A DNA stretch of 31,113 nt. Origin: DATJFH01 sp035495815 (GTDB lineage: Bacteria; Acidobacteriota; Terriglobia; Bryobacterales; Bryobacteraceae). This document shows, one piece after another, positions 17,013 through 25,573 of this stretch. The notes under the pieces were generated by a model. It saw only the letters and a program-made list of their open reading frames with translations. It did not search any database and was not told where the DNA came from. The stretch lies in contig DATJFH010000170.1 in the NCBI GenBank assembly GCA_035495815.1, forward strand, positions 1-31,113, read 5' to 3'. Numbering within the stretch: the stretch's first letter is position 1; each line of letters opens with the position of its first letter. The position numbers and the translations under genes were made by a program.

Positions 17013-17018
17013 ATTATA
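17013..17018 (-). promoter_or_regulatory. TATAAT -10 candidate for the cstA unit
   Basis: A perfect TATAAT on the minus strand ends 9 nt before ATG 17003. It is striking in such GC-rich DNA. No -35 consensus is visible and no Shine-Dalgarno lies between, so the transcript may be leaderless or nearly so. Confidence 0.45.
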
Positions 17019-17063
17019 CGGGTCGGCGCCGTCCGCCCGGCAAGCCGGACCGCGCCGCGAACC

Positions 17064-18233
17064 TTACGGCCGCATGACCACCTTCACGCAGTTATCCAGC
17101 TTGTGATCGAACATCCGGTACCCGTCGGCCGCCTGCGACAGATTCAACCGGTGCGTAATGACGAAGGTCGGATCGATCCGCCCCTCCTCGATCAGCTCCA
17201 TCAGCGGATGCATGTACTTGTGAACGTGCGTCTGCCCCATCTTCAGCGTCAGCGACTTGGCGAACGCCGTCCCCATGGGAAATTTATCCAGGTACCCGGC
17301 GTAGACGCCGGGCACCGAGACCGTGCCTCCCTTGCGGCAGGCGCGGATCGCCTCCCGCAGCGCGATGGGACGGTCCGTGGCCAGCGACATCTTGAACTTC
17401 GCCTCGTCGTACATCGCCGCCAGCGTGGTTCCGTGCGCCTCGAAACCCACCGCGTCGATGCACGAGTCCGGCCCCCGGCCCCCAGTCATTTCCATCAGCG
17501 TTTCGGTGACATCCGTCTTCTCGTAGTCGATGGTCTCGGCGCGGCATTTCTCGGACGCCATCCGCAGCCTCTCGGGATACGTATCGATCGCGATCACCCG
17601 CTCGGCGCCCAGCAGGTACGCGCTCTGGATGGCGAACAGTCCGACCGGCCCGCACCCCCACACCGCGATGGTGTCCCCCGGCCTGATGTTGCAGTTCTCC
17701 GCCGCCTCGTAGCCCGTCGGAAAGATGTCGGAGAGGAACAGCGCGTGCTCGTCGTCGACCGAGTCCGGAATCTTCTCCGGACCCACGTCGGAGAACGGCA
17801 CCCGCACGTATTCGGCCTGCCCTCCCGCGTAGCCGCCGAAAAGGTGCGAGTACCCGAACAGGCCGGACGTCGAGTGCCCGTACAGCTTCTCCAGCGAAGC
17901 CGCGTTGGGATTCGAATTGTCGCACAACGACGACATCTGGTTGCGGCAGTAGAAACAGGAGCCGCATGCGATCGCGAACGGCGCCACCACCCGGTCGCCG
18001 CGCTTCAGCTTCCGGTTCCCAGGCCCCACCTCCATCACCTCGCCCATGAACTCGTGGCCCAGGATGTCGCCCGCTTCCATGCTCGGAACCGCGCCGTGCA
18101 TCAGGTGCAGGTCCGACCCGCAGATCGCCGTCAAGTTCACTTTCACGATGGCGTCGCGTGGATTCAGAATCGCCGGATCCGGAACCGTCTCCACCCGAAC
18201 GTCGTTCTTGCCGTACCAGCAGCAGGCTTTCAT
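17064..18233 (-). CDS. Zinc-dependent alcohol dehydrogenase (formaldehyde-dehydrogenase-like MDR)
   Basis: A medium-chain dehydrogenase/reductase of 389 aa. Catalytic zinc ligands are visible in CGSDLH (Cys38) and GHEFMGEV (His60, Glu61). The structural-zinc cysteines are 90, 93, 96 and 104 (CGSCFYC...SLC). The NAD-binding Rossmann motif is WGCGPVGLFAIQSA. Overall it resembles the glutathione-independent formaldehyde-dehydrogenase-like subgroup, with the long insert after the structural zinc (GLFGYSHLFGGYAGGQAEYVRVP). Substrates are probably aldehydes or alcohols; exact specificity is unknown. ATG 18233 has AGGAG 6 nt upstream and overlaps the stop of the preceding SRPBCC gene as ATGA, so the two are translationally coupled. 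Confidence 0.93.
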   Translation of the reverse strand: MKACCWYGKNDVRVETVPDPAILNPRDAIVKVNLTAICGSDLHLMHGAVPSMEAGDILGHEFMGEVMEVGPGNRKLKRGDRVVAPFAIACGSCFYCRNQMSSLCDNSNPNAASLEKLYGHSTSGLFGYSHLFGGYAGGQAEYVRVPFSDVGPEKIPDSVDDEHALFLSDIFPTGYEAAENCNIRPGDTIAVWGCGPVGLFAIQSAYLLGAERVIAIDTYPERLRMASEKCRAETIDYEKTDVTETLMEMTGGRGPDSCIDAVGFEAHGTTLAAMYDEAKFKMSLATDRPIALREAIRACRKGGTVSVPGVYAGYLDKFPMGTAFAKSLTLKMGQTHVHKYMHPLMELIEEGRIDPTFVITHRLNLSQAADGYRMFDHKLDNCVKVVMRP

Positions 18234-19108
18234 AAGGCGCTCCTGTCGTGCATCGATTCTTTCTCCGGCGCAGTCCAGGACGGCGGGTCGCTCGCCGGGA
18301 AGGACTGCTCCGATGCCCGCTGCACTTCGTCCTTGGCCACGGACTTCCTCCTCCTGCGCGGGCGGGCTGCGCTGTCCGGAAGGCACTGCTTGCCGTCCGG
18401 CTGGCCCGTGGTGGTCGCCATTTCACCCGTTTCCATCAACTGTTTGAAGCGCTTGAGATCCTCGCCGACCTGATTGGCCGGATCCCCCGCCATGATCCGG
18501 ACCAGGAGCGCGCCCAGCGCCCCTCCCCGAGGCAGGTACTGCATCTCGAGGTGTACCTCCGTCCCGCGCCCGCCCGGCGCTCTCCGGAACCGCACCGATC
18601 CCGCCGTCTCCACGTCCGATCCGGCAACCGACCGCCAGCCGATCCGCTCGTTGGGCTCCTCGCTGTTGATTTCCACGTTCCACTCCACGATCTTGCCGCC
18701 CGGCCCGCACACGATCCAGTGCGATTTCTTCTCGTCGATCACTTCCACCGTGTGAACGTGCCGCATGAAACGCTGCAGGTTCCCCAGATTGCGCCAGAAG
18801 GCATAGACTTCCTCGAGCGGCTTGTTCACAGTCACCGATTTGTCCACGCGGATGCCGTGCTGGTAGGGAATGCTCACCGACCTGCCCAAGAACTCGCGCG
18901 GCGGCTTGATCCCGAGCGAGCGATAGAGGGGCGAGAAGCCGGTCGTGCCCCGGTAAACCAGGTCGCCGCCCAAAACAGCCAGCGCCGCCCCCCCCTTGGA
19001 TCGTTTTTTCATACCGTAGGAGATCAGCGCCGCGCCGCCGGTGATGGCCGCCCAGCGTTCAATGATGCTTAAGTTCTTTTCTAGTACAGGATTTGTGGAA
19101 GATAACAT
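18230..19108 (-). CDS. Membrane-anchored SRPBCC (polyketide cyclase-like) protein with SFPASDPPSW tail
   Basis: Three parts in 292 residues. Residues about 1-65 form a short membrane-associated region with two hydrophobic segments (WAAITGGAALISYG, GGAALAVLGGDLVYRG), resembling DUF2892/YgaP-type membrane domains. About 80-230 is an SRPBCC ligand-binding fold (VDKSVTVNKPLEEVYAFWRN, NLQRFMRHVHTVEVID, GTEVHLEMQYLPRGG). A basic linker (RPRRRRKS) then leads to VQRASEQSFPASDPPSW, a short motif found at the C-termini of many small bacterial proteins of unknown role. ATG 19108 has AGAGGG 8 nt upstream; ATG 19132 is the alternative. The coupling to the alcohol dehydrogenase recalls stress-type clusters in soil bacteria (inference). 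Confidence 0.8.
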   Translation of the reverse strand: MLSSTNPVLEKNLSIIERWAAITGGAALISYGMKKRSKGGAALAVLGGDLVYRGTTGFSPLYRSLGIKPPREFLGRSVSIPYQHGIRVDKSVTVNKPLEEVYAFWRNLGNLQRFMRHVHTVEVIDEKKSHWIVCGPGGKIVEWNVEINSEEPNERIGWRSVAGSDVETAGSVRFRRAPGGRGTEVHLEMQYLPRGGALGALLVRIMAGDPANQVGEDLKRFKQLMETGEMATTTGQPDGKQCLPDSAARPRRRRKSVAKDEVQRASEQSFPASDPPSWTAPEKESMHDRSAL

Positions 19109-19210
19109 CGGAATGGCCCTCTGGAACCGCATGCGCTTCGAGCACTTCAGGCGCCGATCCCGACGGCCCGCCACGCCCCGCGGCAGCTCAGCCCCGCCGG
19201 CCCGCCCTAG

Positions 19211-19216
19211 TACACT
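19211..19216 (+). promoter_or_regulatory. -10 candidate for the beta-oxidation genes
   Basis: TACACT ends 6 nt before ATG 19223, and an overlapping TAGTAC starts at 19208. There is no Shine-Dalgarno in the interval. Spacing would put the transcript start at the ATG. Confidence 0.35.
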
Positions 19217-19222
19217 GAAAGC

Positions 19223-20398
19223 ATGGACGCCGTTATCATCGACTGCCTGCGCACGCCCGTCGGCAAAGCGCCCCGGGGTACCCTGCGCAACACCCGTCCC
19301 GACGAGATGGCCGCTACCGTCATCCGGCGGCTGCTGGAAAAATATCCGCAGGTCCCCCCGGCCGAAGTCGAGGACGTCATCCTCGGCTGCGCCATGCCGG
19401 AAGCGGAATCCGGGAACAACATGGCGCGCGTGGTGGCCCTCCGCGCCGGACTCCCGGACTCGGTTCCCGGCTTCACCATCAACCGCTTCTGCAGCTCCGG
19501 ACTGCAATCCATCGCTCTCGCCGCCGACCGCATCCGCTCCGGCGGCGCCTCTATCCTCATCGCCGGCGGCAGCGAGTCCATGAGCCTCATCCCCATGGGC
19601 GGCCACAAGCTCGCCCCCAATCCCTGGTTCGTCGATAACCGCCCGGAAATCTACATGAACATGGGCCTCACGGCCGAACAGCTCCAGCGCAGGTACGGCA
19701 TCTCCCGCGAAGAGCAGGACGCCTTCTCCTTTCGCAGCCATCAGAATGCGCTCCGCGCGCAGGCGGAAGGCAGATTTGACGACGAGATCGCGCCGGTTGA
19801 AATCGTCACCGCCAGCCCCAACGGCGCCTCCCGTCCCAAGATTTCGAAAACCGTGTTCTCGAGGGACGAAGGACCGCGCGCGGACACCACGCCCGAAGCC
19901 CTGGCCAGGCTTAAGCCGGTGTTTCACGCCCAGGGTACCGTGACCGCCGGCAACGCCTCGCAGACCAGCGACGGCGCCGCCGCCGCGCTGATCATGTCCG
20001 ACCGCAAAGCGCGCGAGCTCGGACTCCGGCCCATGGCCCGCTTCGTCAGCTTCGCCGCCGGAGGCGTGCCGCCGGAGATCATGGGAATCGGACCGGTCGT
20101 CGCCATTCCCAAAGCTCTGGCGATGGCCGGCCTCAGCCTCGCCGATATCGGCGTGGTCGAGCTCAATGAGGCTTTCGCCGTCCAGGCTCTGGCCGTCATC
20201 CGGGAAGCCGGCCTCGACATCGGGAAGACCAACCTCAACGGCGGCGCCATCGCCTTGGGCCATCCCCTCGGCTGCACCGGCGCCAAACTCACCGCCACCA
20301 TTCTGCGCGAGATGGTCCGCAGCCAGGCAAAATACGGGCTGGTCACCATGTGCGTCGGCGGAGGGCAGGGCGCCGCGGGGATTTTCGAGAGATTATAA
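19223..20398 (+). CDS. fadA: Acetyl-CoA C-acyltransferase (thiolase II)
   Basis: Cleaves 3-ketoacyl-CoA with CoA to acetyl-CoA and a shortened acyl-CoA in the last step of beta-oxidation. The protein is 391 aa, typical for FadA-type thiolases. The nucleophile is Cys90 in NRFCSSGLQS. His347 and the surrounding loop lie in ALGHPLGCTGAK, and Cys377 in CVGGGQGAAGIFE. ATG 19223 begins the conserved AVIIDCLRTPVGK strand. The next gene, an acyl-CoA dehydrogenase, starts 10 nt after the stop, so the pair is an operon covering the first and last steps of the cycle. A separate 3-hydroxyacyl-CoA dehydrogenase/hydratase is not in this cluster. Confidence 0.95.
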   Translation: MDAVIIDCLRTPVGKAPRGTLRNTRPDEMAATVIRRLLEKYPQVPPAEVEDVILGCAMPEAESGNNMARVVALRAGLPDSVPGFTINRFCSSGLQSIALAADRIRSGGASILIAGGSESMSLIPMGGHKLAPNPWFVDNRPEIYMNMGLTAEQLQRRYGISREEQDAFSFRSHQNALRAQAEGRFDDEIAPVEIVTASPNGASRPKISKTVFSRDEGPRADTTPEALARLKPVFHAQGTVTAGNASQTSDGAAAALIMSDRKARELGLRPMARFVSFAAGGVPPEIMGIGPVVAIPKALAMAGLSLADIGVVELNEAFAVQALAVIREAGLDIGKTNLNGGAIALGHPLGCTGAKLTATILREMVRSQAKYGLVTMCVGGGQGAAGIFERL

Positions 20399-20408
20399 GA
20401 GAACATTT

Positions 20409-22193
20409 ATGGCTACAGCCGCAGCGTCTCTGCCCAAAACCAAAGGATGCGGGTTTCTCATCGAGGAGCGCACCCCGCAGGAGATCTTCACGCCGGAGGA
20501 CTTGACCGAGGAGCACCGCGCGATCGCGCGCGCCGCCGACGAGTTCTGGAACAAGGAGGTGGCGCCCCATCTCGAAGAGATCGATCACGGCAACCACGAC
20601 CTCGCCGTGCAGGTGCTCAAGAAGTCGGCTGAATTGGGACTGACCGCCATCGTCACGCCCGAGCGTTACGGCGGCATGGAGCTCGATCTGGCCTCTCTCA
20701 TGGTCGCCGCCGAGCACCTGGCGCGCGACGGATCCTATTCGGCCTGGCACGGGGCCCATTCCGGAATCGGCACCACGCCCCTGCTGCTGTTCGGAACCGA
20801 GGAGCAGAAACAGAAATATCTCACCCGGCTCTCATCGGCCGCGATGGTCGGAGCCTACTGCCTCAGCGAGCCGCAGGCCGGCTCGGACGCGCTGGCCGTC
20901 AAGACCCGCGCGGACCTCTCCGCCGACGGCGCGCACTACGTCCTCAACGGCCAGAAGATGTGGATCACCAACGGAGGCAAGGCCGACCTCTACACCATCT
21001 TCGCCAAGGTGGACGGAGAAAAATTCACCGCGTTCCTGGTCGAGCGCGCCTTCCCCGGTGTCCAGCCCGGCGCCGAGGAAAAGAAGATGGGGATCAAGGG
21101 CAGCTCCACCACCGCCGTCTACCTCGATAACGTGAAGGTTCCCGTGGAGAACGTGCTGGGAGAAATCGGCCGGGGCCACATCATCGCCTTCAATATCCTG
21201 AACCTGGGACGCCTCAAGCTGGGTCCCTTCGCGGTCGGTGGATCGAAAAACGTCATCGCCGTTTCCATCAAATACGCCAAGGAGCGGAAAGCCTTCGGCA
21301 CGACCATCTCGCAATTCGGCATGATTCAGCACAAGCTGGCGGAGATGGCCATCCGGACCTTCGCCGCCGAATCGATGAGCTACCGCGTGGTGGGCCAGAT
21401 CGAAGCGCTGCTCGAAGGCTTTTCCTGGTCCCAGCCGGACGCGGCGCGCGTCATGATGAAAGCGGTCGAGGAGTTTGCCGCCGAATGCTCCATCATCAAG
21501 GTCTACGCCTCCGAAGTGCTCGACTACGTAGTGGACGAGGGAGTTCAAATCCACGGCGGCTACGGCTTCCATCAGGATTATGTCGTCGAGCGCGCGTATC
21601 GCGACTCCCGCATCAACCGCATTTTCGAAGGCACCAACGAGATCAACCGCCTGCTCATCCCCGGCATCATGCTGAAGCGCGCCGCCAAGGGCGCCCTGCC
21701 GCTGGTACAGGCTGCCCAGGCCGTGCTGGCCGAAGTGCTGGGCGGCGCGTCGCCGGACGACACGCCCGCCGGCCCGCTGTCCGATGAAACGCGCCTGGTG
21801 CGCAACGCCAAGAAGGCCGGCCTGCTGCTCACGGGCGTGGCCTATCAGAAATACCTCAACGCCATCGAGCAGCAGCAGGAGGTCCTGGCCGGGGTCAGCG
21901 ACGTGATGATGGAGGCGTTCGCCATGGAGTCGGTGACGCTGCGCGCGCGCAAGCTGGCCGAATCCGGCAAGGGCGACATGGCGGGCGAGATGTGCCGTGT
22001 ATTCGTACGCGACGCCCTGGCCCGCATCGAAGCCACCGGCCGCGCCGTGCTCGCGAACTGCTCGGAAGGCGATACGCTCCGCGCCAACCTCGCCGTGCTG
22101 CGCCGCTTCACCAAGTACGAGCCGGTGGACGCAATCTCCGCGCGACGCCGCATCGCCGCCCGCCTGATCGACGCCGAGCGCTATGTGGTCTAA
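20409..22193 (+). CDS. Acyl-CoA dehydrogenase, long form
   Basis: FAD enzyme oxidising acyl-CoA to trans-2-enoyl-CoA. At 594 aa it is the long form (core about 30-430 plus a C-terminal helical extension about 430-594), as in Bacillus FadE/YusJ and mitochondrial VLCAD, rather than the ~380-aa short form. The FAD/substrate segment is YCLSEPQAGSDALAVKTRA with GQKMWITNGGKADLY. The catalytic base is Glu407 in FEGTNEINRLL. ATG 20409 follows the thiolase stop by 10 nt, with only weak purines (AAGAGA) upstream. Long-chain substrates are likely from length alone. The electron acceptor (ETF) is not encoded in the window. Confidence 0.95.
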   Translation: MATAAASLPKTKGCGFLIEERTPQEIFTPEDLTEEHRAIARAADEFWNKEVAPHLEEIDHGNHDLAVQVLKKSAELGLTAIVTPERYGGMELDLASLMVAAEHLARDGSYSAWHGAHSGIGTTPLLLFGTEEQKQKYLTRLSSAAMVGAYCLSEPQAGSDALAVKTRADLSADGAHYVLNGQKMWITNGGKADLYTIFAKVDGEKFTAFLVERAFPGVQPGAEEKKMGIKGSSTTAVYLDNVKVPVENVLGEIGRGHIIAFNILNLGRLKLGPFAVGGSKNVIAVSIKYAKERKAFGTTISQFGMIQHKLAEMAIRTFAAESMSYRVVGQIEALLEGFSWSQPDAARVMMKAVEEFAAECSIIKVYASEVLDYVVDEGVQIHGGYGFHQDYVVERAYRDSRINRIFEGTNEINRLLIPGIMLKRAAKGALPLVQAAQAVLAEVLGGASPDDTPAGPLSDETRLVRNAKKAGLLLTGVAYQKYLNAIEQQQEVLAGVSDVMMEAFAMESVTLRARKLAESGKGDMAGEMCRVFVRDALARIEATGRAVLANCSEGDTLRANLAVLRRFTKYEPVDAISARRRIAARLIDAERYVV

Positions 22194-22250
22194 GCCGGTC
22201 CGCACCGCTTCGAAGATGAATTCTCGAGCGGGCATGGGCCGCCCCGGTTT

Positions 22251-22709
22251 GTGACCGGGCCGCAGCCCAGCCAGCGCATCGTGGTCCTGGTCGGCCTTCC
22301 CGGCTCAGGCAAGTCGACCTACCTCCACAAGCTCCACGCCAACGCCATCTCCTCCGACGCCATCCGCCTGCTGCTCGCCGACGACGCCGCCGATCAATCC
22401 ATCCACCCCCAGGTCTTCGCCACAATGCGCTACCTGCTGCGCCACCGCGTCGCCATCGGCCGCCCGGTGACGTATTTGGACGCCACCCACCTCACCCCCG
22501 CCGAGCGCGCCCCGTATGTCGCCATCGCTCGCGCCTACGGATGCGAGATCGAAGCCGTGTTCTTCAACGTGCCGGCGGACGTCTGCCGCGCGCGCAACCG
22601 CGGACGCCGCCGCGTGGTCCCGGACGAAGCCATGGAGATGATGCAGGCCAAGCTCGTCCCGCCCGGCCCCAACGAGGGCTTCGACCGGATAACCGTCGTC
22701 AGTCCGTGA
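22251..22709 (+). CDS. Small P-loop kinase/ATPase (polynucleotide-kinase-like)
   Basis: A 152-residue AAA_33-type P-loop protein. The Walker A motif GLPGSGKST is at 15-23, SSDAIRLLLADD follows, and YLDATHLTPAERAPYVAIAR resembles the region of the T4 polynucleotide-kinase family that follows the P-loop. An Arg-rich lid (CRARNRGRRRVV) comes near the end. It could phosphorylate nucleic-acid ends or a small molecule; this cannot be decided by reading. The GTG start lies just before the first strand; no clear Shine-Dalgarno is seen. It lies 57 nt after the acyl-CoA dehydrogenase gene on the same strand and may be read from the same transcript, without obvious functional link. Confidence 0.8.
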   Translation: MTGPQPSQRIVVLVGLPGSGKSTYLHKLHANAISSDAIRLLLADDAADQSIHPQVFATMRYLLRHRVAIGRPVTYLDATHLTPAERAPYVAIARAYGCEIEAVFFNVPADVCRARNRGRRRVVPDEAMEMMQAKLVPPGPNEGFDRITVVSP

Positions 22710-22767
22710 AACTCACCGCTCCGCCCGGAACGGCGTGCGCGCCCGCTGCCATTACCGGCGGCGGCTG

Positions 22768-24270
22768 TTACCGCAAAGCGGTGATGACACCGCCGTCGTA
22801 TCTGAATATGTGGGCGTATGCCTTCTGCGCTTCCGCATCCGGCGCCGCCCCCAGCTGCTTCACGCGGTCCACGCGCAGATCCTTGTCGCGATAGTGCAGA
22901 CGGAACAGAAAGGTCAGAGTGTAATCGTAGGGCTCGAGCGGATCGGAGAGAAAGAGAACTCCGCTTCCGCGCGGCATCGTCGGGTACCGGTTGAGGATCT
23001 GCTCCTGAACCAGCCGGACCGGTTCGCTCGCCGTCGTGGACATCGGCGCCAGCGCTTTCTGGTGCCGGTGCAGCGGGCTCAGCAGGAACAGCGCCGCCAG
23101 GAACAGGAAAAGTTGTCCCGCTTCGACGCCGGTCCATTCCGGGATGGAGCGCGCACGCCGCACCCACTGGTCGCGCGCCAGCGTCAGGATCGTGGCCATG
23201 AAAAGATACCACGCCGGCAGCGTCAGATAAATCCCGTACAGCCCCCGCGGCTCGATGAAGATGATCGGCAGGACGCCCGCCATGATGATCCCCCAAGCGA
23301 AGAGCAGTTCGCGGCGCCGCGAGAGACGCGCGAGGATCAGCAGCCCGATCCAGAGCACGATCGTTCGCGTCCGGCCGAATTGCAGGCTGTTGTAGAACAA
23401 CGGCTCGAGATAATGCCGCCATCCCGTCATGAACGCGTTCCAGGTGACGTGCGGACGATATGCGGGGTTGGCGAAGATGTGGTTCGACCCGGTGACCTTG
23501 CTTCCGATATAAGCCAGCGTCACCGGAATCGCCGCAATGACGAAGCGCATGTTGCGGCCGCTCCAGCGCAGCAGGCCGCCCGGCTTCCAGGAATCGGGCG
23601 GATGATATACGAGTTCGTATACGGCCACGATGACGGGCAGCGTAGCCGCCATCTCCTTCGACCCGAGCGCCGCGATGTAAAGCGCCGTCAGCGCCGCCGT
23701 CTGCCGGAGCGTGGGATACGCGCCCCGGCCGCGGATTCCGATGTAGTAGATCAGCGCCAGGTAGAAAAAGGTGTAGCAGAGAAGATCGTAGATCGTGCCG
23801 GAGTTGTAGTAAAGATCTCCCAGGTTGGCGTGATACGCTCCGATCAGGCACGCCAGCGCCGCCGCCTCCCGCGAACCCGACAGCCGCCGGCAGAATACAT
23901 ACAGCAGCCCCAGATTGATCAGCAGCAGCGCCATGCACACCACCCGGTAAGGCAGCGGATTGAGTCCGAACAGCGCGAAAAGCGGGCCATAGAACAGCGC
24001 GCCCAGCGGCCGCAGAATATCGGCCGGAAAGAAAACCACGCTCTCGAGCAGGATCCGGCCGAGCGGCTGCGACCAGTAGTGATAGAGATTCATCAGGTCG
24101 TCGCCGGTGAAGTAGGCGCGCAGTCCGTCGCCGGCGAAAGCGAACAGGTAGAGGATCACCAGCGCGGCGAAAACCGCCCGCAAAAAGGGTTTCCATCGCG
24201 ATCCGGCCGCATCGCGCTTTTTGGCGATGCCCGGCGCGCCCTTATCCTGAAGCCCACCGAGCCGGCTCAT
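22768..24270 (-). CDS. Polytopic GT-C-like membrane protein
   Basis: A 500-residue inner-membrane protein with about ten or more hydrophobic helices. It has a first periplasmic loop containing FTGDDLMNLYHYW and a soluble C-terminal domain (about 420-500). The acidic pair in loop 1 and the layout resemble GT-C (PMT/GT39-like) lipid-linked glycosyltransferases. Assignment is by topology, not a diagnostic motif, so the donor and acceptor are unknown. Two starts are possible, ATG 24279 and ATG 24270. I prefer 24270 because TACAAT (24283-24278) overlaps the first ATG and sits 7 nt before the second. Confidence 0.7.
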   Translation of the reverse strand: MSRLGGLQDKGAPGIAKKRDAAGSRWKPFLRAVFAALVILYLFAFAGDGLRAYFTGDDLMNLYHYWSQPLGRILLESVVFFPADILRPLGALFYGPLFALFGLNPLPYRVVCMALLLINLGLLYVFCRRLSGSREAAALACLIGAYHANLGDLYYNSGTIYDLLCYTFFYLALIYYIGIRGRGAYPTLRQTAALTALYIAALGSKEMAATLPVIVAVYELVYHPPDSWKPGGLLRWSGRNMRFVIAAIPVTLAYIGSKVTGSNHIFANPAYRPHVTWNAFMTGWRHYLEPLFYNSLQFGRTRTIVLWIGLLILARLSRRRELLFAWGIIMAGVLPIIFIEPRGLYGIYLTLPAWYLFMATILTLARDQWVRRARSIPEWTGVEAGQLFLFLAALFLLSPLHRHQKALAPMSTTASEPVRLVQEQILNRYPTMPRGSGVLFLSDPLEPYDYTLTFLFRLHYRDKDLRVDRVKQLGAAPDAEAQKAYAHIFRYDGGVITALR

Positions 24271-24277
24271 TTCGCTC

Positions 24278-24283
24278 ATTGTA
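24278..24283 (-). promoter_or_regulatory. -10 candidate overlapping an upstream ATG
   Basis: TACAAT on the minus strand shares its last two bases with ATG 24279 and ends 7 nt before ATG 24270. If used, the mRNA would start at about the second ATG and lack the first. Confidence 0.4.
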
Positions 24284-24568
24284 ACCGGAATCGGACAGGA
24301 CCACTCCGCGACTCCTCTTGCGCCGCCGGCCCGCGCGGCGCGATTGCCGCACCAGGCTCTCCGGCATCCGCCTGGCCCGGCTCTCGAGCGGCGCCCGATT
24401 CCCGATCAGGCTCCCGGTCCCGCCCAGGCTCGCAGCCGGCGTGAACACCCGGGTCCGCGACACCGCCCGGATGGCTGCCCGCCTGCCGGCGCGCCGGGCC
24501 GGCAAGGCGATCCAAGCCTGCCAGGCACAGGGGCCGGAGGAAATGTTCACCTGGTACGACCCCGGACG
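24284..24568. other. Intergenic region with a strong GC hairpin
   Basis: About 285 bp between the GT-C-like gene and the substrate-binding lipoprotein. Frames are open on both strands, but none has a plausible start, composition or motif, so I call no gene. GCC-T-GCCGGC (24481-24490) can pair with GCCGGC-AA-GGC (24498-24508) around a 7-nt loop. It lies about 60 nt downstream of the lipoprotein stop but lacks a T-tract. Confidence 0.4.
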
Positions 24569-25528
24569 CTATTTGAGGTACTTGTCCAGATCCGGCTTGA
24601 GCTGCTTCTGTACCGCCGGATCGTTCAGGTTGTCCCTGGTCACCAGCAGCGGCGGCATGTTGTTGATCTTCACCGGAGCGCCGCCCTCCAGCTTCTTCAC
24701 GGCCGCCTGCACCGACTGATACCCCATCTGGAACGGATCCTGCACCACCAGCGAATCGATCAGGCCGCTCTGCAGGTCTTCGAGCAGCGTCGGACTCGAA
24801 TCGAAGCCCACCAGCAGCACCTGCCCCTTGCGCCCCTTGAGCGCCTGCGCCGCCCCCACCGTGCTCGACTCGTTAGAGGCGAACAGCGCGTTCAGGTCCG
24901 CATGCGCCGTCAGCATATTCTCCGCCACCGCCAGCGACTTGGCGAAATCCGCCATGCCGAACCGCTTGTCCACGATCTGGATTCCGGGAAAGCTCTTCCG
25001 CAGGGTCTCCTCGAAGCCCTGCTCCCGCAGCATCGTCGAAGCCGCCCCGGGCTGCACCGCGACCATCGCCACTTTGCCCTTGCCCCCCAGAATCTTGCCG
25101 ATGCGCTCCGCCCCCGCCTGCCCGCCGCGGTAATTGTCGGTGGCCACCTGGGAAACGAAATTCTCCGTGTCCACCCCAGAATCGAAAATCACCACCGGTA
25201 TCTTTTCCCGCGCCGCCCGTTCCACCACCCCCACCATGGCCGTCTTGTCGATGGGCGCCAGCACGATCGCGTCCACGCGCTGGTTGATCATCGCTTCGAC
25301 AATTTGAAGCTGCCCGGTGAAATCCGTTTCCGTGGCCGGTCCGTTCCACACGATCTCGACCTTGGCTTCGCGCGCAGCCGCCACCGCGCCCGCGTGCACC
25401 GACTGCCAGAACAGGTGCGCCCGCCCCTTGGGAATCACGGCAATCCGCTTCTGGCCCTGTCTCGCGCAGCCCGCGCCGAGCGCCAGAAGCGCCAGCGCCG
25501 CCGTGGTGAGTCGAATGTTTCTTCGCAG
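24569..25528 (-). CDS. Sugar-type substrate-binding lipoprotein (probable CTG start)
   Basis: A periplasmic binding protein of the LacI/RbsB type 1 fold (Peripla_BP_4), for ABC import of sugars or similar. Motifs: QLQIVEAMINQRVDAIVLAP, IPVVIFDSGVD, TDNYRGGQAGAERIG, LNALFASNESSTVGAAQAL and VLLVGFDSS. The first classical start, GTG 25438, would begin inside the first beta-strand of the fold. In the same frame, 30 codons upstream, CTG 25528 begins RRNIRLTTAALALLALGAGC, a perfect lipoprotein signal (Arg-rich n-region, hydrophobic core, lipobox Cys). GAGG lies 4 nt before that CTG and TATACT further up. It is 45 nt after the ABC ATPase stop. No sugar permease is encoded nearby. Confidence 0.85.
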   Translation of the reverse strand: MRRNIRLTTAALALLALGAGCARQGQKRIAVIPKGRAHLFWQSVHAGAVAAAREAKVEIVWNGPATETDFTGQLQIVEAMINQRVDAIVLAPIDKTAMVGVVERAAREKIPVVIFDSGVDTENFVSQVATDNYRGGQAGAERIGKILGGKGKVAMVAVQPGAASTMLREQGFEETLRKSFPGIQIVDKRFGMADFAKSLAVAENMLTAHADLNALFASNESSTVGAAQALKGRKGQVLLVGFDSSPTLLEDLQSGLIDSLVVQDPFQMGYQSVQAAVKKLEGGAPVKINNMPPLLVTRDNLNDPAVQKQLKPDLDKYLK

Positions 25529-25553
25529 AAATCCTCGCTTTTTCGAACTTTTC

Positions 25554-25559
25554 AGTATA
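25554..25559 (-). promoter_or_regulatory. -10 candidate before the lipoprotein
   Basis: TATACT lies between the ABC ATPase stop and CTG 25528. It would give a leader of about 19 nt that contains GAGG (25536-25533). The best -35-like TTGAAG is 20 nt away, which is too far to trust. Confidence 0.3.
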
Positions 25560-25573
25560 TACCGGCGCCCCGC

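Noticed and set aside
22251..22709. P-loop protein as a zeta-toxin of a toxin-antitoxin pair.
   Set aside because: No small antitoxin gene is adjacent, and the motifs fit polynucleotide-kinase-like proteins better.
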